A stretch of 64,000 nucleotides of DNA from assembly GCF_016745235.1 (NCBI RefSeq), contig NZ_JAELVM010000001.1:2121856-2185855 (forward strand). The letters run 5' to 3'. Below the pieces are notes generated by a model, which did not search any database, was not told the DNA's origin, and worked only from the letters and a program-made list of their open reading frames with translations. Source of the DNA: Chryseobacterium endalhagicum. Its GTDB lineage: Bacteria > Bacteroidota > Bacteroidia > Flavobacteriales > Weeksellaceae. Positions 17,129 through 25,844 of the stretch are shown here, in pieces; positions within the stretch are counted from its first letter, which is position 1, and each line of letters begins with the position of its first letter. The position numbers and the translations under genes were made by a program.

Positions 17129-17734
17129 TTAGTTTTGATGCAGATCAGAATCTTCTGTGAAAAGCAGTTTTTTAAAGGCCTCAGAAGCCAGATGTACCTG
17201 TACAGACCAGTCATCCGCTGCATCGCTTCCCGCATCATCCGAAATGTATTTTAAACAGAGAAAAGGGATATTTTCTTTCTTAGCGATCAGGGCAAGCGGA
17301 TAGGCTTCCATATCTACAATATTATAATCTGTCTCTGAATGGTTCATTTCAAAACTGTCGCCGCTGCCACAGATTCCCTGTTCCAGACCTTTCATTTCAA
17401 GGCCATATTCCAGAACGGGAGGAATTCCGGATAACGGTGTTTCATAAAGGCTGAACCCAAGCCCCCGCACATCCATATCACGCTGGATAAATTTGGTGCA
17501 GCAAACCACTTCCCCTTTCCCGAAGTTTTTACTTCCTGCCGATCCAAGATTGACAATCAGTTTTGGTTTTCTGGTATGAATTTCCCGGGTAAGTTCTATC
17601 GCGGCATTCACTTTTCCAATTCCTGTCACCAGTTTATTTTTTCCTTCAAAAGCTTTTCCTGCTTCAGAATCCAAAGCAAAGACGAACAGGGTTTCCGAAA
17701 CCGGATATTGAGATTCAGCGTTGATTTTTATCAT
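17129..17734 (-). CDS. Phosphorylase-superfamily nucleosidase
   Basis: A 201-residue member of the nucleoside phosphorylase/nucleosidase superfamily, related to MTA/SAH nucleosidase and futalosine hydrolase. Features are FVFALDSEAGKAF at the start, LVTGIGKVNAAIELT, the NLGSAGSKNFGKGEVV stretch, and the C-terminal NIVDMEAYPLALIAKKENIPFLCLKYISDDA, where the M-E pair and the Asp resemble the ribose- and base-binding active-site residues. At 201 residues it is shorter than the 230-residue Pfs enzymes. It is likely to cleave a nucleoside by-product, but the substrate is not assignable. Confidence 0.8.
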   Translation of the reverse strand: MIKINAESQYPVSETLFVFALDSEAGKAFEGKNKLVTGIGKVNAAIELTREIHTRKPKLIVNLGSAGSKNFGKGEVVCCTKFIQRDMDVRGLGFSLYETPLSGIPPVLEYGLEMKGLEQGICGSGDSFEMNHSETDYNIVDMEAYPLALIAKKENIPFLCLKYISDDAGSDAADDWSVQVHLASEAFKKLLFTEDSDLHQN

Positions 17735-17822
17735 CGGGTAAATTATTTAAACAAAAATAAGCATTGGATACATAAAATAAACTTCTTTTCTTTTTTTATT
17801 ACTTTTTTTAGAGCAGAATTTT

Positions 17823-18006
17823 TTTGACGCAAAGTTAAATTTTGAGACTGCATATTTTAAGGAATGCAAAGGTAAAAATCAATCTTCGATTGATTCTATG
17901 AAGCGTCCGCATATAACGGTTGCTTAATCAGTGGCGAAGCCACATTCTTTGCTTAGCTCAAAGTAGAAATCATTTTTCATAAAACTTTGCGTTAAATCAA
18001 CATCAA
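17823..18006. repeat. MITE-like element with terminal inverted repeats
   Basis: The 525-bp gap 17735-18259 contains no gene. Within it, TTTGACGCAAAGTT (17823-17836) and AACTTTGCGTTAAA (17993-18006) are inverted repeats matching at 13 of 14 positions and enclosing about 156 bp. Inside are smaller hairpins, for example GTGGCGAAGCCAC and AATCAATCTTCGATTGATT. There is no transposase or coding capacity. The structure is that of a miniature inverted-repeat element or REP-type repeat. Confidence 0.6.
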
Positions 18007-18070
18007 ATTGATATTCAATATATTATATAATTAAAACAAAAACTCTTTCAATTTTTTATTATCATAAAGC

Positions 18071-18096
18071 AAAAAAACACCCCGGATTGAGGTGTT
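18071..18096 (-). terminator. Intrinsic terminator downstream of the FrnE-like gene
   Basis: On the minus strand AACACC (18096-18091) pairs with GGTGTT (18081-18076), and is followed by a run of T. It lies about 165 nt beyond the DsbA-family stop codon, so it may define a long 3' untranslated region. Confidence 0.65.
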
Positions 18097-18259
18097 CTCT
18101 ATATTGGATAACTATTTTTTCTCTTAAAACACTAATGTCACTAATTTTATCACAAATTTCACGAATCTTAAGGTCGTTCAATTGTAATATCTGTGGATCT
18201 ATTGGTGATATTTGCTGTCAGCTCTAACTCGTTTACTCTTTAGTTCTAAGACTTTCAAA

Positions 18260-18958
18260 CTAAACACTGCATCCATCCGTATCACAAGAAGCTCCTCCCT
18301 GAGAAAGATCCTGAAACGGACTTACAGTTTCTTTGTATGTCTGCTCTAGGGCTTGAGCAAAAACTTCCGCCGGCTGTGCTCCGGATACGGCATATTTTCC
18401 GTTCAATACGAAGAAAGGAACACTCGTAATACCGTTGTGTTGTGCTTCCTGAATATCCTTACTGATCTCAGAATTCAATTCATCCGAGGTTAATGCCTGT
18501 CTGGCTTCATCCTTATCAATCCCTACATTTTCAGCAAGGGAAATAAGCTCGTCCAGGTCTCCAACATTTTTTCCATCGATGAAATGGGCTTTAAACAGGG
18601 ATTCTTCCATTTCAGAAGCCTTTCCATGCTTTTTAGCAAGATGAAGCAGTTTATGCGCGGTATATGTATTGATGACCAAAGCTTTTTCAAAATTGAAATC
18701 AATTCCTGCCCCTTTTCCCATCTGGGCAACCTGACCGATCATTTGAGCGGCCTGCTCTGCCGGAAATCCTTTTTTCTCTTTAAAATACTCGATGGTATTT
18801 TGAGACTTCGAGGCGTCCAAAGTGGGATCTAGCTGGAAACTCTTCCACTCTACTTCTACTTCATTTTTAAAGGGCAGTTTTTCAAGAGCCTGTTCAAAAT
18901 TATGCTTTCCGATATAGCAAAACGGACACATCACATCCGACCATATTTCTATTTTCAT
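18260..18958 (-). CDS. DsbA family oxidoreductase (FrnE-like)
   Basis: A 232-residue cytoplasmic thioredoxin-fold protein of the FrnE/2-hydroxychromene-2-carboxylate isomerase-like DsbA branch. The active site is C-P-F-C in DVMCPFCYIGKHNFEQAL at residues about 9-14. A helical insertion follows (TAHKLLHLAKKHGKASEMEESLF), and the conserved GITSVPFFVLNGKYAVSGAQP carries the cis-proline. A C-terminal pair of cysteines (GGASCDTDGCSV) is reminiscent of extra redox or metal-binding cysteines. No signal peptide is present. Roles in thiol redox balance and oxidative-stress defence are likely from the family. It is monocistronic. Confidence 0.88.
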   Translation of the reverse strand: MKIEIWSDVMCPFCYIGKHNFEQALEKLPFKNEVEVEWKSFQLDPTLDASKSQNTIEYFKEKKGFPAEQAAQMIGQVAQMGKGAGIDFNFEKALVINTYTAHKLLHLAKKHGKASEMEESLFKAHFIDGKNVGDLDELISLAENVGIDKDEARQALTSDELNSEISKDIQEAQHNGITSVPFFVLNGKYAVSGAQPAEVFAQALEQTYKETVSPFQDLSQGGASCDTDGCSV

Positions 18959-19044
18959 TTTTTCTGTTTTTAATTTCTGATGAAATTATTTATAACCACA
19001 AAATTAATGCATTTTTATAATGTAACAAAATTTATTACATTAAA

Positions 19045-20217
19045 TTAAGAACAGGGAATAACAGTCTTCTCCTTTTCAGCTCTTTTTTCTAAAATACTTC
19101 TCCATATGATCATTAAAAAAGCCAGGATACCAAATACAAAGCCTATCCATGGATTGTAAGATGCCCCTTTAGCAACAATCATCCATCCTCCCAAAGTTGT
19201 TCCCAGTGTTACACCTAAGTTCCCAAAAGAAGTGGCCAGGCTGTTGGCAAATTCCAGAGAATTTGGGACAGAAGAGATCATGTAGGTAGACGCATTTTGA
19301 AAGCTCGGAGAATACAGAAAGCCCCAGATTGCTATGCTGATGATATTGGCTGGCAGACTGTCTCCTGAGAAATACAGTAAAAACGGCATGATTACCGTGC
19401 CGGAAAGAAACAGAGCGGTCGTTTTCGGGACATTCCAGCTCAGCATTTTTCCAGCCAGCCAGTTTGAAAGTACACCGATGATTCCAAATAAGAAAAGCAT
19501 GTAGCTTACCATCGTTCCATCCATTCCTTTTGCTTTATTCAGATAATCTGCAAAATAACTGTAGGTAGAAAACCAGGCCGTTATCATGAAAAAGTTCATA
19601 GCAGTACTGATGATAAAGGCAGGCTGAGTCAAAATCGTAAGCTGGCTTCTGTAAGATTTTTTCTCCTGTACGGGCATCGGTGGAAGTAAGAAATAAATCC
19701 CAGTGAGGGCAATTATACTGACCGCAGCCTGAACAATAAAGGAAGATTCCCAGATCCATACACTCGCCAGCCATGTCGCAAACGGTACTGTAGTGACCAT
19801 GGCTAAAGCAACCCCGATAAAAACAATTCCCATAAGGCTATTCGCCTGTTTTTTATCTGCACCGGACACCGCGACGGACAAAGCTGTCGCAATATAAACA
19901 GGCTGTAAAAATGCGGGAAGTATCCTGACCAGCATCAGAAGCCAAAAGGGAGGTGACATAGCCGAAACAACCGCTGTAAACAGAAAGATAGCAATGGCTG
20001 CCAGCATGACTTTTCTTCGGTCAAATCCGGACATCAGCAGGGTCATAAAAGGCCCTGTCAGTGCAATGATCAGCGCAAAAGCACTAAGGAGCCAGCCCGC
20101 TTTATCGATACCGATGTGATAATGTTCAGCAATCTGAGGGAGAATTCCGATGACTCCAAATTCAGTGGTAATCACCGCAATAAACCCCAGACATCCGATG
20201 TAGGCATATTTTTTCAT
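19045..20217 (-). CDS. MFS transporter (DHA1/AraJ-like)
   Basis: A 390-residue major facilitator protein with 12 predicted membrane helices. The N terminus (YIGCLGFIAVITTEFGVIGILPQIAEHY) resembles the AraJ/YdhP sugar-or-drug efflux branch, and the loop 2-3 motif is GFDRRKVMLA. It starts one nucleotide after the stop of the alpha/beta hydrolase gene, forming a two-gene operon opposite an HxlR-type repressor. Such an arrangement usually exports a toxic compound that the hydrolase may modify. The compound is unknown. Confidence 0.9.
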   Translation of the reverse strand: MKKYAYIGCLGFIAVITTEFGVIGILPQIAEHYHIGIDKAGWLLSAFALIIALTGPFMTLLMSGFDRRKVMLAAIAIFLFTAVVSAMSPPFWLLMLVRILPAFLQPVYIATALSVAVSGADKKQANSLMGIVFIGVALAMVTTVPFATWLASVWIWESSFIVQAAVSIIALTGIYFLLPPMPVQEKKSYRSQLTILTQPAFIISTAMNFFMITAWFSTYSYFADYLNKAKGMDGTMVSYMLFLFGIIGVLSNWLAGKMLSWNVPKTTALFLSGTVIMPFLLYFSGDSLPANIISIAIWGFLYSPSFQNASTYMISSVPNSLEFANSLATSFGNLGVTLGTTLGGWMIVAKGASYNPWIGFVFGILAFLMIIWRSILEKRAEKEKTVIPCS

Positions 20218-20218
20218 C

Positions 20219-21154
20219 CTATTTTTCTACGGTTTCAAGATGTTGACGGGCAAAATCAGCCATTTCATTCACTGCCAGCTGTACTTCACTCAGCACCTCG
20301 CCCATATGCATAAAACCATGAACCATATCCTTATAAAAGCTGATCTGAACGGGGATTCCCGCCTCTTTCATATGTTCTGCCAGCTCCTGCCCTTCATCTC
20401 TCAAGGCATCGTGTTCTGCAATTAAAACCAATGTAGACGGTGTATTCTTAAAATTTTTGATCAAAACAGGAACAGCCAGCGGATCGGGTGTATTTTCACC
20501 TTCAGGATGATACCATTTCCACGCCTGAATGCCGCCTTCTTTGTTTAAAACAGGACCTGTTTCATAAGTTTCCCAGGATTTTGTATTTAGTTTATTGTCT
20601 GCTGCCGGATAAATCAATACCTGAAATTTCAGAAGTTCTCCTATCTGTGTTGAAACACTTGCTGAAAGGGCTCCTCCGGCACTGTCGCCTATAATTCCTA
20701 TCTGATCGGCATCAATTCCGAGAGATTCTGCATTTTCAATGACCCATTTTACAGTATCAATGCAGTCATTCAAGCCTGCTGGGAAAGGATGTTCAGGAGC
20801 CAGCCGATAATCAACGAAGATTACTGCTGATCCTGTTTTGTTGGCTATTTTCCGTACCACAGCATCATGGGTTTCAAAACTGCCGGCAATAAACCATCCG
20901 CCATGTATATAAATAATGGCTGATGATTTTTGACCGCCTTTCCCTTTCGGACGGTAGATCCGGATCGGCACTTCGTGGTTTTCTATCGGTACATGAAGCT
21001 CTTCTATCATGGCAACGGCTTCTTTTTTTCCGCTCAGCTGCAGTGACATGGTTTCAAGGTATTTTCGGGTATCGTCTAACGGATTCTGTGCATTAAACGA
21101 TTGTATTTTTTCTAAATGACTGATGATCTGATTGATTGATGATGTGAATTCCAT
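20219..21154 (-). CDS. Alpha/beta hydrolase (hormone-sensitive-lipase-type esterase)
   Basis: A 311-residue carboxylesterase of the HSL/BFAE family. The oxyanion-hole motif YIHGGWF, the nucleophile elbow IGDSAGGALSA, the acid region LVLIAEHDALRDEG and the catalytic histidine in DMVHGFMHMG are all present, so the enzyme should be active. No signal peptide is visible, so it is cytoplasmic. It is the first gene of an operon with the MFS transporter and diverges from an HxlR regulator 158 bp away, which probably controls both. Natural substrates are short-chain esters; the specific one is unknown. Confidence 0.92.
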   Translation of the reverse strand: MEFTSSINQIISHLEKIQSFNAQNPLDDTRKYLETMSLQLSGKKEAVAMIEELHVPIENHEVPIRIYRPKGKGGQKSSAIIYIHGGWFIAGSFETHDAVVRKIANKTGSAVIFVDYRLAPEHPFPAGLNDCIDTVKWVIENAESLGIDADQIGIIGDSAGGALSASVSTQIGELLKFQVLIYPAADNKLNTKSWETYETGPVLNKEGGIQAWKWYHPEGENTPDPLAVPVLIKNFKNTPSTLVLIAEHDALRDEGQELAEHMKEAGIPVQISFYKDMVHGFMHMGEVLSEVQLAVNEMADFARQHLETVEK

Positions 21155-21234
21155 TATTTTTTATTTCCTGTTAATGATATTTCAAAGGGAACATGAGCGC
21201 TATTGTTCCCGAACTGATGTCTGTTTTCAGTTTC

Positions 21235-21268
21235 TTTGGACAAAATTAATTTTCAAACCTTACATTTG
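21235..21268 (+). promoter_or_regulatory. Promoter of the HxlR regulator gene
   Basis: TTTG (21235-21238) and TACATTTG (21261-21268) with a 22-nt spacer match the Bacteroidota consensus. Just downstream, TATACA (21274-21279) and TGTATG (21286-21291) form an imperfect inverted repeat at the predicted start site, a plausible HxlR operator. Confidence 0.5.
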
Positions 21269-21312
21269 CACGGTATACAGCTAATTGTATGGTACTAACA
21301 AATTTGTAAGCT

Positions 21313-21693
21313 ATGGGGAAAATAAAGGAAAATTCGACGAATAACATCAATAAAAAGTACATCCAGGAATGCGATCTGTCTTATGCTGTATGCAAGATTG
21401 GCGGGAGATGGAAACTTTTGATTTTAAACAGATTAAAAGACGGAAAACTCCGTTTCAGCCAGGTCCGTGACCGCATCTGTGGAATTACAGAACGGATGCT
21501 TACGCTCCAGTTACGGGAACTTGAAAAAGAAGGTCTGGTAAAAAGGACCGTGCATGCCGAAGTTCCGCCAAGAGTGGATTATGAGCTTACCAATATAGCC
21601 CGCGAGCTGATCCCGATCTGGGAAGATCTGGAAAAATGGGGGAATAAGCACCGGGATTTAGTTCAAAATGGTGAGATTGAGGCTAAAGTTTAG
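21313..21693 (+). CDS. HxlR family winged-helix transcriptional regulator
   Basis: A 126-residue HxlR-type regulator. The defining region (CDLSYAVCKIGGRWKLLIL, followed by LRFSQVRDRICGITERMLTLQLRELEKEGLV) forms the winged helix. The conserved N-terminal cysteine of the family is present at C18. Homologues sense thiol-reactive or quinone-like electrophiles and repress adjacent detoxification genes. Here the divergent esterase/MFS operon is the likely target. Its 3' end overlaps the convergent MFS gene by 11 bp. Confidence 0.93.
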   Translation: MGKIKENSTNNINKKYIQECDLSYAVCKIGGRWKLLILNRLKDGKLRFSQVRDRICGITERMLTLQLRELEKEGLVKRTVHAEVPPRVDYELTNIARELIPIWEDLEKWGNKHRDLVQNGEIEAKV

Positions 21694-22879
21694 GTTGAGA
21701 GATATTAACTTTGTTGCAAAACAAAACGTGAGCTATAATCGCCAACAGTCCGAAAGAAGCTCCTACAAGGCAAACTCCTTCCCACTGTGCATACTGCCAG
21801 GCCATAGAAGCGAGCCAGGTACCGAGTGATCCTCCGATAAAGTAGGAAACCATATACACGGTATTCAATCTGTTGACCGCATTGGATTTAATCATGAAAT
21901 AATTCGTCTGATTCATAATATGGCTGGACTGTACACCAAGATCTACCAAAATAACCCCAACGATCAGTCCCCAATAGGTTTCGCCGGCAAAATAGGTGAA
22001 AGCCCAGCTTCCTACAACAATGAACAGCGAGTACAGTATAATTCTGTTGATATCCAGATATTTCTGCAGTTTCCCCACTTTTGCTGCCGCCAGTGCTCCA
22101 ACGGCTCCTGCCAGCCCGAAGCTTCCTACCACTGAAGATCCCGCATTGAAAGGAGGTTTTTCCATATGAAATACCAGCGTTGTAAATAAGGCACACATCG
22201 ACCCAAACGCCATTGCACCACGGAATGATGCGAGCTGTAGTATAGGCTGTGTTTTGGCTAAATGAACAACGGAGCGCATTAATTCTTTGTACGTTCCTTT
22301 AAAATTTGGAAGCATTTCCGGAAGCATTTTATATACGGCCAGCCAGACAATGATCATCAGTCCTGCCGCGATCCCAAACATGGCTCTCCAGCCCCATATT
22401 TCCCCTACAATGCCGCCGATAAAACGGGACAAAAGTATGCCCAGCAGAAGCCCTGACATGACAAGCCCGATATTGGAAGATTTTTCTTTATCAGAGGATA
22501 ATTCTGCGGCAATAGGTACAAACAGCTGAGGAATCACCGAAGTGGCCCCAATCATCAGGCTCGCTGCGTACAGCATCCATAATTCAGTGGCAAAGGTCAT
22601 CCAGAGCAGAGACCCGAATACAAGAACCAGATCCAGTAAAATCAGTTTCTTACGGAAAAACTTATCTCCCAAAGGAACAAGCAGCAGAAGCCCAAGCGCA
22701 TACCCGATCTGTGTAAGCACGGAAATCCTGCCCGCCGCGCTTTCGGAAACATGGAGATCGTCTGAAATAAGGGCCAGCAAAGGCTGGTTATAATAATTGT
22801 TGGCTACTACAAGACCTGAAATAACGGCCATCAGCCAGATTACAGTACGGGAAATGCCGGGAGAAGTGCTTGCCTGCAT
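21683..22879 (-). CDS. MFS transporter
   Basis: A 398-residue, 12-helix major facilitator protein. The first helix reads WLMAVISGLVVANNYYNQPLLALI, a pattern common in the YbcL/YfmO-like DHA1 transporters, and the loop 2-3 motif is GDKFFRKKLILLDL. The ATG at 22877-22879 is preferred: the longer frame back to 23008 adds 43 residues of non-membrane sequence lacking family similarity and running into a terminator hairpin. It is convergent with the HxlR gene, with an 11-bp overlap. Export of small organic molecules is likely; the substrate is unknown. Confidence 0.88.
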   Translation of the reverse strand: MQASTSPGISRTVIWLMAVISGLVVANNYYNQPLLALISDDLHVSESAAGRISVLTQIGYALGLLLLVPLGDKFFRKKLILLDLVLVFGSLLWMTFATELWMLYAASLMIGATSVIPQLFVPIAAELSSDKEKSSNIGLVMSGLLLGILLSRFIGGIVGEIWGWRAMFGIAAGLMIIVWLAVYKMLPEMLPNFKGTYKELMRSVVHLAKTQPILQLASFRGAMAFGSMCALFTTLVFHMEKPPFNAGSSVVGSFGLAGAVGALAAAKVGKLQKYLDINRIILYSLFIVVGSWAFTYFAGETYWGLIVGVILVDLGVQSSHIMNQTNYFMIKSNAVNRLNTVYMVSYFIGGSLGTWLASMAWQYAQWEGVCLVGASFGLLAIIAHVLFCNKVNISQPKL

Positions 22880-23004
22880 GATACACTTAAGATTTATTTT
22901 AAATTTAATTACAGAAGGGATGGAAAGTATAGAATTTCTTGCGGCTGACAAGTTATCATTCAAGCCAGGAAATTCAGCATCCTTCTTAAGACAGCCAAAG
23001 ATAC

Positions 23005-23037
23005 TCAATAAAAAAAGAAACCGTCCGGAAACGGTCT
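23005..23037 (-). terminator. Terminator-like hairpin upstream of an MFS gene (possible attenuator)
   Basis: On the minus strand ACCGT (23035-23031) and ACGGT (23024-23020) pair, and the hairpin is followed by a long T-run (TTTCTTTTTTTATTG). It lies about 125 nt before the MFS start codon and in the sense orientation for that gene, with no minus-strand gene upstream to terminate. It may be a leader attenuator or the end of a short RNA. The rest of the gap, 23040-23305, shows no gene. Confidence 0.5.
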
Positions 23038-23305
23038 CTTTTCAATCAACTATGGCATTTAATCGTAAAATTATGTGTCGGTAGGAAAAGAGGGAGGTTT
23101 TTCGTCAATAATGGCTTTACAGAATAGGAGCCATGTGTTTTGTGTTTATCTCTAACGGAAAAATGTCTGTTAATATTTTGTGTAATCTGTATTTTATTTC
23201 AATTATTTATAGAAAAGTATCCCAATTGCCTTTATTTAAAGGGATTTTCTATGAAATTTCATTTTTTTTCAGCAAATTTGTAGTAAGACACATTCAACAC
23301 GTTCC

Positions 23306-24055
23306 ATGGATTTTAAACAACAGCTTATACAGCAATCAGCAGAAGCAAAGGAAATTTTCCTGCCTCATATTTCAGCCGACCCCGTTATTTTTGGATTTGA
23401 GCATAATGAGCTAAAAGTTTTGCTATTGAAAACCAATTACAGGAAAATATGGCTGCTCCCGGGCGGTTATGTAAAAAAGGATGAAGATCTGGATGAAGCG
23501 GTAAAAAGGATTCTTAAAGAGCGATCCGGAATTACAGATATTTATCTGGAAGAATTTGGTGTATTTGGAAAGAAAAACAGAAGTGAATTGTACTTTGAAG
23601 ATTTTGATGAAACGCTTTTCCAGAAACAGCGCTTTGTTACCGTTGGATATTACGCATTATACAGCCCTTCCATGTTCCGGCTGATCCCTGATGAGTTCAG
23701 TGAAACCTGTGAGTGGGTCTTTGTCAGTAAGCTGCCGGAGCTGGAATTTGGGATGGATCATTATGAAATTATCCAGCAGGCCCTTTTTACCCTGAGACAG
23801 AAAATTACCACAAAACCTATCGGACAGAATCTTCTTCCGGAAAAATTCACCCTTCCTGAGCTGCAGAAATTATATGAAGCCGTTTTAGGAAAAGAGCTGA
23901 ACCGCGGAAATTTTTACCGTAAAATAAAAAATCTGGGAATTCTGAAAAAGCTTGAAGAGCAAAGACGCGGCGGCGCCCATAAAGCCCCTGACCTCTACTC
24001 TTTTGATGAAGAACACTACGCCAGAGCCATGAAAAACGGCCTGAACAGCTGGTAA
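23306..24055 (+). CDS. Nudix-domain transcriptional regulator (NrtR-like)
   Basis: A 249-residue protein with an N-terminal Nudix domain (about 20-150) and a C-terminal winged helix (about 170-235), the architecture of NrtR-type regulators. The Nudix box GGYVKKDEDLDEAVKRILKE departs from the catalytic consensus: the R-E-U-x-E-E core is replaced by RILKER. The domain therefore probably binds a nucleotide-like ligand without hydrolysing it. The C-terminal part (LNRGNFYRKIKNLGILKKL followed by RRGGAHKAPDLYSF) matches the DNA-binding region of Bacteroidota homologues controlling NAD or sugar metabolism. The regulon is unknown. A metallo-beta-lactamase-fold gene follows 75 nt downstream. Confidence 0.88.
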   Translation: MDFKQQLIQQSAEAKEIFLPHISADPVIFGFEHNELKVLLLKTNYRKIWLLPGGYVKKDEDLDEAVKRILKERSGITDIYLEEFGVFGKKNRSELYFEDFDETLFQKQRFVTVGYYALYSPSMFRLIPDEFSETCEWVFVSKLPELEFGMDHYEIIQQALFTLRQKITTKPIGQNLLPEKFTLPELQKLYEAVLGKELNRGNFYRKIKNLGILKKLEEQRRGGAHKAPDLYSFDEEHYARAMKNGLNSW

Positions 24056-24130
24056 CATCATTGTTTTTTCCAATGTGTTCTATTGAGAAAAATATTTTCA
24101 AATCTTAGAAATAATAGGGAAATTTGCAGC

Positions 24131-24862
24131 ATGAAAATTATTCCGCTTAAAGAAGGCAATTTCTCTGCAAGCAAAACAAAAGATTTTACGCTACTCACAG
24201 AAAAAAACTTTGATACCGTCAAGGGAATTAAAATGTCCGTACAGCCTTTTCTGATTGTCACGGAGCATGATTTTATCCTTCTAGATGCCGGCATTGGCTG
24301 GAAAAATGCTGCTGGAAAGACCGTTGTTTCCGAAATTCTTGAAAAGGAAAATATCAGTCCCGAACAAATTACCAAACTTCTTCTTTCACATCTTCATAAG
24401 GATCATATTGACGGAAGCATCCGGAATACGGAGAATGGTTTTGAGGCTGTGTTTCCCAATGCTGACATTTATATTCAGAAACGGGAACTGGATTTTGCGC
24501 TGGAAAATAAAGGAAATCCTTCTTTTGATTTTGATACCCTGGAAAAACTCATCAGCCTTCCGAATATTATCTGGATGGATGAAGACCGGGGAAATATAAG
24601 TGCGGAGATCTTTTTTGAAGTAGTGGGCGGCCATACGCCTTTTATGCAGGTGTTCTGGATCAGAGAAAATAATGAAACGGTGTTTTACGGTGCCGATGAT
24701 CTTCCGCAGGCATCATACCTGAAATACCATCTGGCTTATAAAAGTGATTTCGATGGCAGAAAAGCCATGGAACTGAGACTGGAATGGCAGAAAAAAGCAA
24801 GCGAGGAACAGTGGAAAATACTGCTTTATCACGATCTGGACAAAGCAGTAATCCAAATATAG
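24131..24862 (+). CDS. Metallo-beta-lactamase-fold hydrolase
   Basis: A 243-residue MBL-fold enzyme. The zinc motif is HLHKDHIDG (H-x-H-x-D-H), the further metal-binding histidine lies in VVGGHTPFMQ, and the final part contains FYGADDLP and ILLYHDLD. The ATG at 24131 is preferred over 24083, because the upstream stretch lacks family features. Homologues include lactonases and other hydrolases. It is downstream of, and possibly controlled by, the Nudix-type regulator. Its 3' end converges on a small LuxR-type gene with an 18-bp gap. The substrate is unknown. Confidence 0.85.
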   Translation: MKIIPLKEGNFSASKTKDFTLLTEKNFDTVKGIKMSVQPFLIVTEHDFILLDAGIGWKNAAGKTVVSEILEKENISPEQITKLLLSHLHKDHIDGSIRNTENGFEAVFPNADIYIQKRELDFALENKGNPSFDFDTLEKLISLPNIIWMDEDRGNISAEIFFEVVGGHTPFMQVFWIRENNETVFYGADDLPQASYLKYHLAYKSDFDGRKAMELRLEWQKKASEEQWKILLYHDLDKAVIQI

Positions 24863-24880
24863 TCTGGCGCACAAAATTGT

Positions 24881-25222
24881 TTACAATTCATTAAACCATT
24901 TGTAGATATCCAGGTCAGAAGGAATATTAAGCTTTTTCCTGATTCTGTTTTTTCTGTTCTGAATGGCTTTTGGGGTCACAAAAGTATAAGTCGCAATTTC
25001 CTTTGTGGTAAAGTTGAGTTTTAGATAAATACAGAAAATAAGTTCAGAATTTTTGAGATTGGGATATACTTTCGCTATTTTATCAAAAAAATCGGGATAT
25101 ACCAATCTGGCCTTATTCATCAGGCGTGGGGAATTCTCTTTGGCTAGAGCCATGATCTCATCCTGCATTAAAATTTTTTGGTTCAAATCTTCTAAATTGG
25201 ATTGCGGTTTTTCGTTTTTCAT
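24881..25222 (-). CDS. Small helix-turn-helix protein (LuxR/SpoIIE-type HTH)
   Basis: A 113-residue protein consisting of an N-terminal helical segment (LNQKILMQDEIMALAKENSPRL) and a C-terminal LuxR-like helix-turn-helix (NSELIFCIYLKLNFTTKEIA, then TPKAIQNRKNRIRKKLNIP). In Bacteroidota this HTH usually forms the end of large TPR-containing regulators. Here it is stand-alone. A short open stretch in another frame just upstream (about 25245-25335, minus strand) looks coding-like, so a truncated ancestor is conceivable. Target genes are unknown. Confidence 0.75.
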   Translation of the reverse strand: MKNEKPQSNLEDLNQKILMQDEIMALAKENSPRLMNKARLVYPDFFDKIAKVYPNLKNSELIFCIYLKLNFTTKEIATYTFVTPKAIQNRKNRIRKKLNIPSDLDIYKWFNEL

Positions 25223-25844
25223 AATATTTTTCTCATCTCTTTATTTCTGACGCTTCACGGGCAATCAGTATAAGCTCTTCTTCTAGCGCTGTTTTAAGCT
25301 GTTTTTGAGGCTTTATTGAATCGGTTTAAATTTTCATTTCTTATCATTTAACAGTATTATATTGTATTTTCCAGGCTTTGGTAATTATTTTTAAAATTTT
25401 CAATCTGAAATTAATTCTCCCGATGGCTTTTAAATAGAACAAAGAAAGAAAAAAGGATTAAAATTTTACTCAAATGGAATACCACATACATACCACGTTA
25501 TGCCTATAAACACTCTATTTCTTCTATTTTCAGATAAGTTTTTCAATTCCCTTATATTTTTGGTTATTTTAAACAAATGTAGCAGAATAGACATTTTGTT
25601 TTTTATGATCTCAATCAATATTTTTTCCGATTTTATTTACTATTTAAGGTAGGTACCAGAGATTTTGAAAATGTAAATTTATTTATATTTGTGGTACATA
25701 TATGGTATCTTATTTTTAAGAGAATGTTTAAAATTTGAGCTTTCTTTACATTATTGAAATTTCGAGCTTTCTTTTTTAAATGCATGATGAAAGAAATCAA
25801 TGGTTAAACATTTGTTTAAAATTTTAATTAAACCTTATTAAACT
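25223..25844. other. Intergenic region, 622 bp
   Basis: No convincing gene, tRNA or repeat family was found. The sequence is AT-rich. Near its right end it holds a candidate promoter, and a direct repeat of GAGCTTTCTT occurs in the presumed leader (about 25737-25746 and 25763-25772). Confidence 0.5.
25664..25691 (+). promoter_or_regulatory. Candidate promoter of a Crp-family regulator gene
   Basis: TTTG (25664-25667) and TATATTTG (25684-25691) with a 16-nt spacer resemble the Bacteroidota consensus, though the spacing is short. The leader would be about 145 nt. Confidence 0.4.

Noticed and set aside
22880..23008. N-terminal extension of the MFS gene
   Set aside because: The added 43 residues are not membrane-like and begin at a terminator hairpin. 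The internal ATG gives a normal MFS start.
25245..25335. Coding-like minus-strand stretch upstream of the small LuxR-type gene (about 29 codons ending at a TGA)
   Set aside because: It has no start codon before an upstream stop and no recognisable family. It could be a degraded fragment, but that cannot be supported.
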